A stretch of DNA of 5,549 nt from Acetobacteraceae bacterium (GTDB lineage: Bacteria; Pseudomonadota; Alphaproteobacteria; Acetobacterales; Acetobacteraceae). Of the stretch, positions 1 through 5,549 are shown one piece after another. Below the pieces are notes generated by a model. That model was not told the origin of the DNA. It saw only the letters and a list, made by a program, of their open reading frames with translations, and did not search any database. The stretch covers positions 1-5,549 of the forward strand of contig CANFIE010000286.1 of the NCBI GenBank assembly GCA_947446625.1, written 5' to 3'. A program made the translations under genes and the position numbers. How positions within the stretch are numbered: the first letter of the stretch is position 1; every line of letters begins with the position of its first letter.

Positions 1-591
1 ATTTGCGAGGAGACGGGCAAGTCGGTGCGCTTCATGTCGCCGCCCAGCACCGGCTTTCGGCTGATGCGCGATGCCGTGCTTTCATTGAGCCTGGAACAGG
101 ATTTCTGCCGCGACCTGCTGCATTGGCGCACCAGCCGGCCGCACAGCTACCACAACAGCCCGCTGAACAGCTTTTTGCCCGATGATGCCAGCTTTGGCGG
201 CGGCCCGGCCTGCGGCGCCACGCTGCAGAATGTGAAGCTGGGCGAGGATGACTATCTGTTCGACCATTTGCGCAGCGGCTTCCATTTGCTGCTGTTTGTG
301 GGCGCTGAGGGACCGAACGCGCAGCAGCAGGCGCTGTTGCAGGCGGCCTGGCAGCAGAAGCTGCCGCTGGTGCGCGTGGTACTGGCGCCGCGCCCGCTGC
401 CGGCCCTGGGTAGCCTGGCCGAGGTGGTGATTGCCGATGCCAAGGGCGCGGTGGCCGGGCGCTATGCAGCGAGGCCGGGCGTGGCGGTGCTGGCACGGCC
501 GGACTTGCACGTATGCGCCCGCTGGGCGGAACCAACGGTGGAGAAGCTGCTGGCGGCGCTGGCCACCGCCTGCGGCAGGAGCGCGGCATGA
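1..591 (+). CDS. FAD-dependent aromatic monooxygenase (MhpA/PheA-TfdB-like), C-terminal part, 5' truncated
   Basis: The frame is open from the first base of the window with no believable start, so this is the last 196 residues of a longer protein; the family is usually about 500-600 residues. The segment at visible residues 11-29 (FMSPPSTGFRLMRDAVLSL) matches the conserved helix after the FAD/substrate domain of 3-(3-hydroxyphenyl)propionate hydroxylase-like flavoprotein monooxygenases. It is followed by a PHSYHNSPLN stretch and then, from about residue 69, the thioredoxin-like C-terminal domain (GFHLLLFV at 93-100; VLARPDLHVCARW near the end, a variant of the usual RPD-x-H-V-A-x-RW). Such enzymes hydroxylate phenolic or other aromatic rings using NAD(P)H and O2 in the cytosol; the substrate here cannot be read. 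The FAD-binding GxGxxG and GD motifs lie outside the window. The stop overlaps the next start (ATGA), so the two genes are probably one operon. Family call is strong; exact enzyme unknown. Confidence 0.85.
   Translation: MCEETGKSVRFMSPPSTGFRLMRDAVLSLSLEQDFCRDLLHWRTSRPHSYHNSPLNSFLPDDASFGGGPACGATLQNVKLGEDDYLFDHLRSGFHLLLFVGAEGPNAQQQALLQAAWQQKLPLVRVVLAPRPLPALGSLAEVVIADAKGAVAGRYAARPGVAVLARPDLHVCARWAEPTVEKLLAALATACGRSAA
577..581 (+). promoter_or_regulatory. Shine-Dalgarno site for the DUF2783 gene
   Basis: AGGAG lies six bases before the ATG at 588, inside the last codons of the monooxygenase gene. It fixes the start of the small gene at 588 rather than at in-frame upstream codons, and it suggests independent as well as coupled translation. 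Confidence 0.7.
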
Positions 592-788
592 TTGCCAAGA
601 AGCTGAGCAATGCCGAGCAGGAAGCGGTGTACGACCTGTTGGCCGAGGCGGTGGATGCGGTGCCGGAGGCGCAGCGCCTGCTGTTCTTTGCCAAGCTGAG
701 CCTGGTGCTGGCGAATATGCTGGCCAGCCCCGGGCAGGTGGCTGTGGCGGTGAAGGCCGCGGCGGCGCAGTTGCGGCCCGAGGCGTAG
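588..788 (+). CDS. Small DUF2783-family protein
   Basis: A 66-residue protein whose ATG overlaps the stop of the monooxygenase gene (ATGA) and is preceded by AGGAG at 577-581. The same frame is open upstream to about 513, but that part lies inside the monooxygenase gene and has no comparable ribosome site. The sequence starts MIAKKLSNAEQEAVYDLLAE, followed by a helix rich in Leu and Ala with LLFFAKLSLVLANML at about residues 31-45. The pattern (an LS-x-A-E/D start, then a FxAKLxLxLAxxL core in 60-70 residues) is that of the DUF2783 family, recalled as commonly lying directly after FAD-dependent monooxygenase genes in Proteobacteria. It looks wholly helical, with no signal peptide, no convincing membrane segment and no catalytic motif. 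Function unknown; an accessory or stabilising partner of the upstream flavoenzyme is only an inference from the pairing. It ends directly against the tandem repeat array at 789. Confidence 0.8.
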   Translation: MIAKKLSNAEQEAVYDLLAEAVDAVPEAQRLLFFAKLSLVLANMLASPGQVAVAVKAAAAQLRPEA

Positions 789-876
789 CCGCGCGCCTAC
801 GCGGGTCGTCTGCCGCGCGCTTACGCGGGCCGTCTGCCGCGCGCCTACGCGGGCTGAATTCCGCGCGCTTACGCGC
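789..876. terminator. Possible bidirectional terminator or 3'-end hairpins in the repeat array
   Basis: Units 1-3 each contain CCGCG, a six-base loop and CGCGG (for example 813-817 with 824-828), giving a short GC-only stem that reads the same on both strands; unit 4 retains four of the five pairs. The site lies exactly between two convergent stop codons, where transcripts from both sides must end. There is no run of T on either strand, so this is not a textbook intrinsic terminator. It could instead stabilise 3' ends or slow polymerase. The stems are seen; the role is inferred. Confidence 0.3.
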
Positions 877-884
877 GACGCAAC
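789..884. repeat. Four-copy 24-bp tandem repeat between convergent genes
   Basis: Four units of exactly 24 bp occupy 789-812, 813-836, 837-860 and 861-884. All begin CCGCGCGCYTACGCG. Units 1 and 3 have C, and units 2 and 4 have T, at the Y position, so the array also reads as a 48-bp unit duplicated once. The last part of the unit varies: TCGTCTG, CCGTCTG, CTGAATT, then the kinase coding sequence. Unit 1 starts on the base after the DUF2783 stop, and unit 4 covers the stop and last five codons of the sensor kinase gene on the other strand. Because 24 is a multiple of three, each unit places a stop (TAA or TAG at 869-871, 845-847, 821-823 and 797-799) in the kinase frame. Probable origin is tandem duplication of the 3' end of the kinase gene. 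Confidence 0.85.
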
Positions 885-3800
885 GTAATGGTGAAGATGG
901 CGCCGTGCAGCGCGGCTTCCGGCGGGGCATTGGCGGCGGAGATGCTGGCGCCCCAGCTTTGCAGAATGCCCTGGCAGATGCACAGGCCCAGCCCGGTGCC
1001 GATGCCCGCTGGCTTGGTGCTGAAGAAGGGCTCGAACAGCCGGGGCAGAATAGCCGAAGGAATGCCAGGGCCGGAATCCGCCACGTGCAGATGCACCAGG
1101 GTTGGCTCCACCGTGGCGCTGATAAGCAGCTTGCGGCTGTCGGCTGGCTGGGCGGCCAGGGCGTCGCGGGCGTTCATCAGCAGGTTCAGCAACACGTGTT
1201 CCAGCAGCACCTGGGTGCCCATCACCTCGGGCATTCCCTCGGGCAGGGCGGTGGTCAGTTCCACCTCGGCATCGCGCAGCGCCTGGCCGCACAGCACCTG
1301 GGCGCCGCGCAGTGCATCGGGCACCGCAATGGCGCCCACGGAATCGCCGTCTCGGTGCGCGAACAGGCGCAGATGGTCGGTGATTTCCTTGGCGCGGCGG
1401 GTCATGCGGCCAATGCGTTCCAGCCGTTCCAGCACGAAGGGCGCGGCTTCGGCAGGGTTGCTTTCCAGCTTGTTCTTCATGTTCTCGGCCGAGAGCAGGA
1501 TGACCGCCAATGGCTGGTTCATTTCATGCGCCAGGCCGGCGGCCAACTCACCCAGCGTGGCCAGGCGGGCGGCGGAGATTGCGGCGGCGGTGGCGGATTT
1601 CTCGTCGGAGATATCGATGACGGATCCGACAACCTGCAGGCCATCGCCATCGCGGCCAATCAGGGCGGAAGTACTGCGAATCCAGCACAGGCTGCCATCG
1701 GCGCGGCGCAGTTGCTGGTCTCGGCTGGCGCGGCCGGAAGCCTCCAGTTCAGCGAAAATCGCCTGCCGGTCGGCCGGCTCAAGCGGCGGTTCCACATGGT
1801 TCAGCACCACGTCGTCGTGGTAGGCGCCGTCGGCTGAAAGCCGCAGCATGCGGGCGGCGCCCACGCTCATGTAGTCGCGGCGGAAGCTGCCATCCGGGAA
1901 CAGCGTGTTGAGGTAAACCGCGCCCTCGATGCCGTTCAGCACCCGGGCCAGCTCGGTGCGGCGTACCTCCGCCGCTTCGGAAACCGCCGCCATGGCTTCG
2001 CGTTCGGTGGTGATGTCGGTCATTGAGCCGACTGCCTCAATCACGTCGCCGTGGTGGCCGATGGTTGTGCAGGTAATGCGCACCCAGCCCAGCGTGCCAT
2101 CGGCGCGGCGCAACTGGCTATCAACCGTGAAGCGGCCGGAGTGCCGCAGGTCGTGCAGCAGGTTTCCGCGGCCGGTTGTGTCCAGCGGCGGCACCAGATG
2201 TTTGACGAGTTGCGTATCCTCGTGTGGCGCATCCGGGCTGAGGCGCAGCAGGCGCCGGACGCCCGCGCTCATATATTCCCGGGTGAAGGTGGCGTCGGGG
2301 CGCACCTTCATCAGGAACACCGCGTTGTCCAGGCCATCCAGCACGCGGGCCAGTTCGGCGCGGCGTTCCTCGGCGGCGTGCAGCAGCACGGCCTGGGCAG
2401 CCTTCTCCTCGGTGATGTCGGTGATGGCGCCGACCATGCTCAGCGATTCCGCAGTCTGGTCCAGCAGGCTGATGCTGATGCGGACCCAGCCCAGCGAGCC
2501 ATCGGCGCGGCGTAATTGATGTTCTCGCACCAAGGTGCCATGGGCGCGCAGATGCGCCTCGCTTTCCTCCAAATGCTGCGGCGAGAGTGGCGGTTCCAGG
2601 TGCTGCAATACGCGGTCGTCTTGGTATTGCGCGCCGGGCGCATCCAGCCGCAGCAGGCGGCGGGCGCCGGCGCTCATGTATTCGCGGATGTGGCTGCCGT
2701 CGGCGAAAGCCCGGCTGAGGTAGATGGCGCCGTCGATGCCATCCAGCACCTTGGCCAGTTCGGCGCGGCGCATCTCGGCGGCCGCGGCCACGGCGGCCTC
2801 GGCGGTCTTCACATCCTCAATGTCGGTCAGCAGGCCAACAACCTCAAGGCCGTCGGCATCCTGGCTGATGACGTTGGTTTGCAGGCGCATCCAGCGCAGG
2901 CTGCCATCGCCGCAGCGCATCTGCATTTCCTCGGCATGGCTGCCGGTTTCGCGCAGCATGGCGAAGTGGTGTTGGCGGTCGGCCTCGGTCCAGGGTGGCT
3001 CGGCGCGCTGCACAATGCGTTCATGCGGGTTGAACTGTTCCGGCGCCAGCCGCAGCACCCGCATGGTGCCGGTGGAGAGATTGGTGGGCAGCGCCGCGCC
3101 CATGGTGGAGATGCGTTGGACGAAGACGGCGGCGTTCATGCCGTTCAGCACCCGGGCCAATTCCTGGCGGGCGGCTTCGGCGGTATCCAGCGCGCGGTGT
3201 TCGGCAATGCGGGCGTTGAACAGCCACAACGAAGCGCTGGCGCTGAGGATCAGCAGTGCCAGCCCTGCTTCGGCCAGCCAGAACAGGCGGCGGCGTTCGT
3301 GGAAGCCCAGCATCACGCGTTCAGCGGTGACGGAAATGCCAACAACCAGCGGGGCGCCGGGCACGCGGCGCAGGGCAATGAAGCGATCCTCTCCACTCAA
3401 CCTTGAGACGCGGCGGGTGACGCTGAAGCCTTCGGCATTGAAGACCCATCCCGTGTTGCGTGACGCACCGAAGTCCACCGCCTCGGGGTTGCTGATGGCC
3501 AGCAGGCTGCCATTGGCACGGAACAGGGAAATCCGGTGGCCGGGTTCCATTTCCAGCGTGGCCATTTGCGCCGCCAGCAGGGCTGGGTCCAGCGAGAGCA
3601 CACCGACGCCGGCGAAGCTGCCATCGGCGAAGGTCAGGCGGCGGCTGAGCTGCACGCTGGGCCGGCCCGAGACGCGACCGACCAGGCGTTCACTGACGAA
3701 GAGCCCGCTGCCGGGTTGCAGGTGCGCGCGGAAATGCGGGCGGTCGCTGAGGTTCACATTGGCGTTGTGGTTCAGCGTGCTCCAGCGGTTGATGCCGTCG

Positions 3801-4156
3801 GCATCAACGAGTGCGGCCTGAAACACGGCGGCGCGGTTGGCCTGGGTTATCATGTCCAGGCGGCGCTCCAGCCCGGCAACCAGGCCGGTTGCCCCCTGCT
3901 GGCGCAGGCGGGCAAAATCCTCAAGCATCTCGAAGAAGAGCTCAAAGCCTTCCAGGTAGCGCAGCATCAACTGGGTGGCTGTCTGGGTGCCCAGTTCCAG
4001 CCGGGCCATCTGGCGGGTCTCGGCAGCTTCCTCGCTGCGGCGGATGGAATAGGCAATGCTGAGGTGCAGCGCCAACAGTGCCGCCGCCAGCAGGCTGAGG
4101 CGCAGCCAATGGGCGCGCAGCCAGGCAGCCGCACCATCGGGTAGCGCCAGGCGCAT
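869..4156 (-). CDS. Membrane sensor histidine kinase: double-Cache sensor, four tandem PAS domains, HisKA-HATPase
   Basis: A 1095-residue inner-membrane kinase. Transmembrane helices lie at about 18-37 and 291-315. The part between them (about 40-285) resembles the double Cache/PDC sensors of diguanylate cyclases and kinases: LSDRPHFRAHL near 136-146, VSGRPSVQLSRRLTFADGSF near 162-181, RISLFRANGSLLA near 208-220. Four PAS modules start near residues 332, 466, 601 and 735, each with an (R)ADGSLxW-type strand and a closing (T)DI, joined by charged helices. The catalytic core is complete: LAHEMNQPL with phospho-acceptor His877 followed by Glu878, N box NLLMNARDAL (991-1000), G1 DSGPGIP (from 1027), F box FEPFFSTK (1041-1048) and G2 GTGLGL (1053-1058). 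This H box is like that of FixL/DctB-type kinases. There is no C-terminal receiver. The ATG overlaps the upstream stop (TGATG) and has no clear Shine-Dalgarno sequence, implying translational coupling. The ligand is unknown; nothing shows heme or flavin binding. Confidence 0.93.
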   Translation of the reverse strand: MRLALPDGAAAWLRAHWLRLSLLAAALLALHLSIAYSIRRSEEAAETRQMARLELGTQTATQLMLRYLEGFELFFEMLEDFARLRQQGATGLVAGLERRLDMITQANRAAVFQAALVDADGINRWSTLNHNANVNLSDRPHFRAHLQPGSGLFVSERLVGRVSGRPSVQLSRRLTFADGSFAGVGVLSLDPALLAAQMATLEMEPGHRISLFRANGSLLAISNPEAVDFGASRNTGWVFNAEGFSVTRRVSRLSGEDRFIALRRVPGAPLVVGISVTAERVMLGFHERRRLFWLAEAGLALLILSASASLWLFNARIAEHRALDTAEAARQELARVLNGMNAAVFVQRISTMGAALPTNLSTGTMRVLRLAPEQFNPHERIVQRAEPPWTEADRQHHFAMLRETGSHAEEMQMRCGDGSLRWMRLQTNVISQDADGLEVVGLLTDIEDVKTAEAAVAAAAEMRRAELAKVLDGIDGAIYLSRAFADGSHIREYMSAGARRLLRLDAPGAQYQDDRVLQHLEPPLSPQHLEESEAHLRAHGTLVREHQLRRADGSLGWVRISISLLDQTAESLSMVGAITDITEEKAAQAVLLHAAEERRAELARVLDGLDNAVFLMKVRPDATFTREYMSAGVRRLLRLSPDAPHEDTQLVKHLVPPLDTTGRGNLLHDLRHSGRFTVDSQLRRADGTLGWVRITCTTIGHHGDVIEAVGSMTDITTEREAMAAVSEAAEVRRTELARVLNGIEGAVYLNTLFPDGSFRRDYMSVGAARMLRLSADGAYHDDVVLNHVEPPLEPADRQAIFAELEASGRASRDQQLRRADGSLCWIRSTSALIGRDGDGLQVVGSVIDISDEKSATAAAISAARLATLGELAAGLAHEMNQPLAVILLSAENMKNKLESNPAEAAPFVLERLERIGRMTRRAKEITDHLRLFAHRDGDSVGAIAVPDALRGAQVLCGQALRDAEVELTTALPEGMPEVMGTQVLLEHVLLNLLMNARDALAAQPADSRKLLISATVEPTLVHLHVADSGPGIPSAILPRLFEPFFSTKPAGIGTGLGLCICQGILQSWGASISAANAPPEAALHGAIFTITLRRA
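1571..3163 (-). repeat. Four tandem PAS-encoding repeats, about 403 bp each, inside the sensor kinase gene
   Basis: The modules begin at the recurring ELA(R/K)VL(N/D)G motif at residues 332, 466, 601 and 735, giving spacings of 134, 135 and 134 residues (DNA blocks about 3163-2762, 2761-2357, 2356-1955 and 1954-1571). Modules 2-4 share (R/D)YMS-x-G, (L/M)LRL, PPL, QLRRADG(S/T)L and a TDI or IDI ending. Module 1 keeps the frame but is diverged in its first half. Similarity is visible in the DNA too: on the + strand GCCATCGGCGCGGCG recurs near 1696, 2097 and 2500, with a diverged copy near 2903. This points to internal duplication of one PAS-plus-linker block. Confidence 0.85.
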
Positions 4157-4158
4157 CA
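4154..4158 (-). promoter_or_regulatory. TGATG stop/start overlap coupling the two kinase genes
   Basis: The TGA of the receiver-kinase gene (4158-4156) shares one base with the ATG of the sensor kinase gene (4156-4154). The 20 bases upstream on the coding strand are C/G-rich with no AGGAG-like site, so re-initiation by terminating ribosomes is the likely mode of translation. The overlap is seen; the coupling is inferred. Confidence 0.6.
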
Positions 4159-5358
4159 GGCGGGCAGCCGCAGCGTGGCTTCCGTGCCGCCTGCTTCAGG
4201 CCGGCGCAGCAGCAGGGCGCCACCATGCAAATGGGCAATGCGATCAGCCATGGCCAGCCCAAGGCTAAGGCGGGTGCTGTGGCGCAGGTTCACGGGCTCT
4301 GTGGTGGCGAAGGGCAGGTGGGTGGCGGTGAGCAGGGCTTCGGGCAAGCCGGGACCCTGGTCGGTCACGGTCAGCAGCACATGCCCGGCCTGTTGCGTGG
4401 CACCAAGGGTTACCGCACCGCCGGCGGGGCTGGCCTGCACCGCATTGTCGAGCAATTCCCGCAGCGCCAGGGCCAGCAGGGTTGGGTCTGCCTGCAAGGT
4501 GAACGCTTGCGGCAGGAATTGCAGCAGCGTGAGCTGCCGCATCGCGGCGGCGTCCACTTGTTCGGTCAGCGCCTGGGTCAGTACCGACTGGGCGGCCAGG
4601 GCTTGTGGCCTGACTTCGGCATCGGGCCGCTGCAAGGCGTCAAAGTCCAGCAGGCGGTTGATGTTGGTCAGCAGGCCGCGGGCGCCTTCGGCAATGGCCT
4701 GGGCGAAGTTGTGCACTTCCTCGGCCGGCAGGTCTGGCTGTTGCAGCAATTCGGCGTAGCCCAGAACCGGCACCAGCGGGGTGCGCAGGGCATGGGCCAG
4801 CACGGTGGCACGGTCGGTGGAATGGCCGGGGGCCACCATGCCATTGCCGGCGAGCAATGCGGTTAGGCGCTCGCGCAGGGCAGCGGTATCGGCCTCGGCA
4901 CTGGCCAGGGCCAGGGCCTGGCGCTGCTGCCGGCAGGCGCGGGCGCGGCGCTGGGTGGCGCGGTCCATTGCCATGCGGGCGGCGTTGATGATCTCGGCGG
5001 TGCCGAAGGGCTTGGTGAGGAAGTCCACCGCGCCGTCTCGCATGGCCTGGGTGGCGGCGGCCAGGGCGGCATGGCCGGTGATGACCACGGCTTCCAGCGC
5101 CACCGTGTCGTCCTGGCGCTCGGTCATGGCCTGGCGCAGCAGGGTAAGGCCATCCATGCCCGGCAGGCGCAGGTCCGTGACCATGGCGGTGATGTTGGGA
5201 TTGGCGCGCAGATGGGCCAGGGCTGCCTGGGCGTCTCCGGCGGTAACAACCTGTATGCCGGCGGCGCCGAGCGTGTCGGCCAGCGCCTCCAGCATATCGG
5301 GTTCGTCGTCCACCAGCAGCAGGTGTGGTGGCGTTGTCACCGGGGCCGCCTGGCTCAT
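4156..5358 (-). CDS. Receiver domain fused to an atypical histidine-kinase core (REC-HisKA-HATPase)
   Basis: A 400-residue soluble protein with no membrane helices. Residues 12-130 form a CheY-like receiver with all key residues: Asp17/Asp18, phospho-acceptor Asp62 (VTDLRLPGMDG), Thr94 (VVITGH) and Lys116 (TKPF). A helical, Arg/Gln/Ala-rich linker (about 130-175) leads to a HisKA-like segment LAHALRTPLVPVLGYAELL with His189, then a HATPase-like domain with N box ELLDNAVQA (301-309) and G1 DQGPGLP (from 333). Two departures from the family stand out. The acidic residue normally after the His is Ala190, and the G2 box GTGLGL reads RLSLGL (363-368), losing two glycines. The protein may therefore be a weak kinase, a phosphatase or a His-phosphotransfer relay controlled by its receiver. 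The start overlaps the upstream regulator stop by ATGA, without a clear Shine-Dalgarno site; the next gene follows with a one-base overlap. Domain calls are firm; biochemical activity is not established. Confidence 0.9.
   Translation of the reverse strand: MSQAAPVTTPPHLLLVDDEPDMLEALADTLGAAGIQVVTAGDAQAALAHLRANPNITAMVTDLRLPGMDGLTLLRQAMTERQDDTVALEAVVITGHAALAAATQAMRDGAVDFLTKPFGTAEIINAARMAMDRATQRRARACRQQRQALALASAEADTAALRERLTALLAGNGMVAPGHSTDRATVLAHALRTPLVPVLGYAELLQQPDLPAEEVHNFAQAIAEGARGLLTNINRLLDFDALQRPDAEVRPQALAAQSVLTQALTEQVDAAAMRQLTLLQFLPQAFTLQADPTLLALALRELLDNAVQASPAGGAVTLGATQQAGHVLLTVTDQGPGLPEALLTATHLPFATTEPVNLRHSTRLSLGLAMADRIAHLHGGALLLRRPEAGGTEATLRLPA
5355..5358 (-). promoter_or_regulatory. ATGA stop/start overlap between the regulator and the receiver-kinase gene
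   Basis: The ATG at 5358-5356 overlaps the TGA at 5357-5355 of the upstream gene. The preceding bases (GGCTTCCCCGACAC) contain no purine-rich ribosome site, so coupled translation is likely. This also supports the chosen start of the receiver-kinase gene. Confidence 0.6.
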
Positions 5359-5549
5359 GTGTCGGGGAAGCCGATGAAGGTGTAGCCCTGGCTGCGCAGG
5401 GCCTCGATACAGCGGCCATTGCGGCGCGGGCCCAGCTTGCGGCGCAGCAGGTAGACAATACTGTTCAGCGAGCGGTCATGGTCATGCGGGGCGCGGCCGA
5501 ACACATCCTCCAGCAACCTGGTGCGGGAAATGGCCTTGCCCGGGGTTTG
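5355..5549 (-). CDS. OmpR/PhoB-type winged-helix regulator, C-terminal end only (5' truncated)
   Basis: The frame is open from the right edge of the window to TGA at 5357-5355 and gives 64 visible residues. They read as the end of a Trans_reg_C winged-helix DNA-binding domain: PGKAISRTRLLEDVFGR (start of the HTH), then a His/Asp-rich HDHDRSLNSIVYLLRRKLG containing the recognition helix in its usual R-S-x-x-x-x-I-x-x-L-R-R-K-L form, then a basic turn and CIEALRSQGYTFIG, the wing hairpin. The receiver half, if present, is outside the window. Its place at the head of an overlapping operon with two kinase-type genes argues that it is the response regulator of that system and its DNA-binding output. 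A receiver-less winged-helix activator cannot be excluded from what is visible. Confidence 0.85.
   Translation of the reverse strand, partial: QTPGKAISRTRLLEDVFGRAPHDHDRSLNSIVYLLRRKLGPRRNGRCIEALRSQGYTFIGFPDT

Noticed and set aside
25..36. GTG at 25 or ATG at 34 as the start of the monooxygenase
   Set aside because: The conserved family sequence continues upstream in the same frame to base 1, and both codons sit inside a conserved motif, so the gene is truncated by the window edge.
789..884. The 24-bp repeats as a CRISPR array
   Set aside because: The units are directly adjacent without unique spacers, are imperfect, and no cas gene is present.
462..1292. - strand open frame across the convergent junction
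   Set aside because: It overlaps the monooxygenase, DUF2783 and kinase genes in another frame, and its Arg/Ala/Pro-rich product has no recognisable fold.
431..1837. Long + strand open frame of 468 codons crossing the DUF2783 gene, the repeat array and the kinase 3' end
   Set aside because: It runs across three unrelated elements, its product is low-complexity Gly/Ala/Gln/Arg with no domain, and it lies opposite the well-conserved kinase catalytic core. High GC content makes such antisense frames common.
2516..3821. Further long + strand open frames opposite the PAS region
   Set aside because: They are shadows of the 1095-residue gene; repeated segments in them only mirror the PAS repeats, and no ribosome site or domain is visible.
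4640..5458. - strand open frame of 272 codons overlapping the receiver-kinase start and the regulator end
   Set aside because: It is out of frame with the clear receiver and winged-helix sequences, and its product is Arg/Ala/Pro-rich without domains.

Overview
The window looks like chromosomal DNA from a GC-rich alphaproteobacterium. The codon bias, the monooxygenase + DUF2783 pair, and the DGC-type double-Cache/multi-PAS kinase would suit Rhodospirillales/Acetobacteraceae, but that placement is an inference from style, not from a marker gene. There are no tRNA or rRNA genes, no insertion sequences and no CRISPR. Nearly every base is coding, and no gene-free stretch exceeds about 80 bases.

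The layout is two convergent blocks. On the + strand (1-788) are the 3' third of an FAD-dependent aromatic-ring monooxygenase gene (5' end outside the window) and, overlapping it by ATGA, a 66-residue DUF2783 protein. On the - strand (5549 down to 869) is a tightly overlapped signalling operon. It starts with the C-terminal winged-helix end of an OmpR/PhoB-type regulator (5' end outside the window). Next comes a 400-residue protein with an N-terminal receiver domain followed by a histidine-kinase-like core. Last is a 1095-residue membrane sensor kinase with a double-Cache-like periplasmic sensor, four tandem PAS modules and a complete HisKA/HATPase core. The overlaps are 4 nt (ATGA) and 1 nt (TGATG), so the three genes are probably co-transcribed and translationally coupled. 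Their promoter lies outside the window.

Together the three - strand genes look like a branched or multistep phosphorelay. The sensor kinase has no receiver of its own. The middle protein supplies a complete receiver but has an unusual kinase core: the acidic residue after the phospho-acceptor His is Ala, and the G2 ATP-lid glycines are largely lost. The OmpR-type protein would be the DNA-binding output. Which signal is sensed and which genes are controlled cannot be read from this sequence.

The most unusual DNA structure is a four-copy, exact-period 24-bp tandem repeat filling the gap between the two convergent stop codons. It overlaps the last codons of the sensor kinase gene, and each copy carries a stop codon in that gene's frame. 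A second repeat layer is the set of four ~134-residue PAS modules in the kinase, which is still recognisable at DNA level with a period of about 403 bp.
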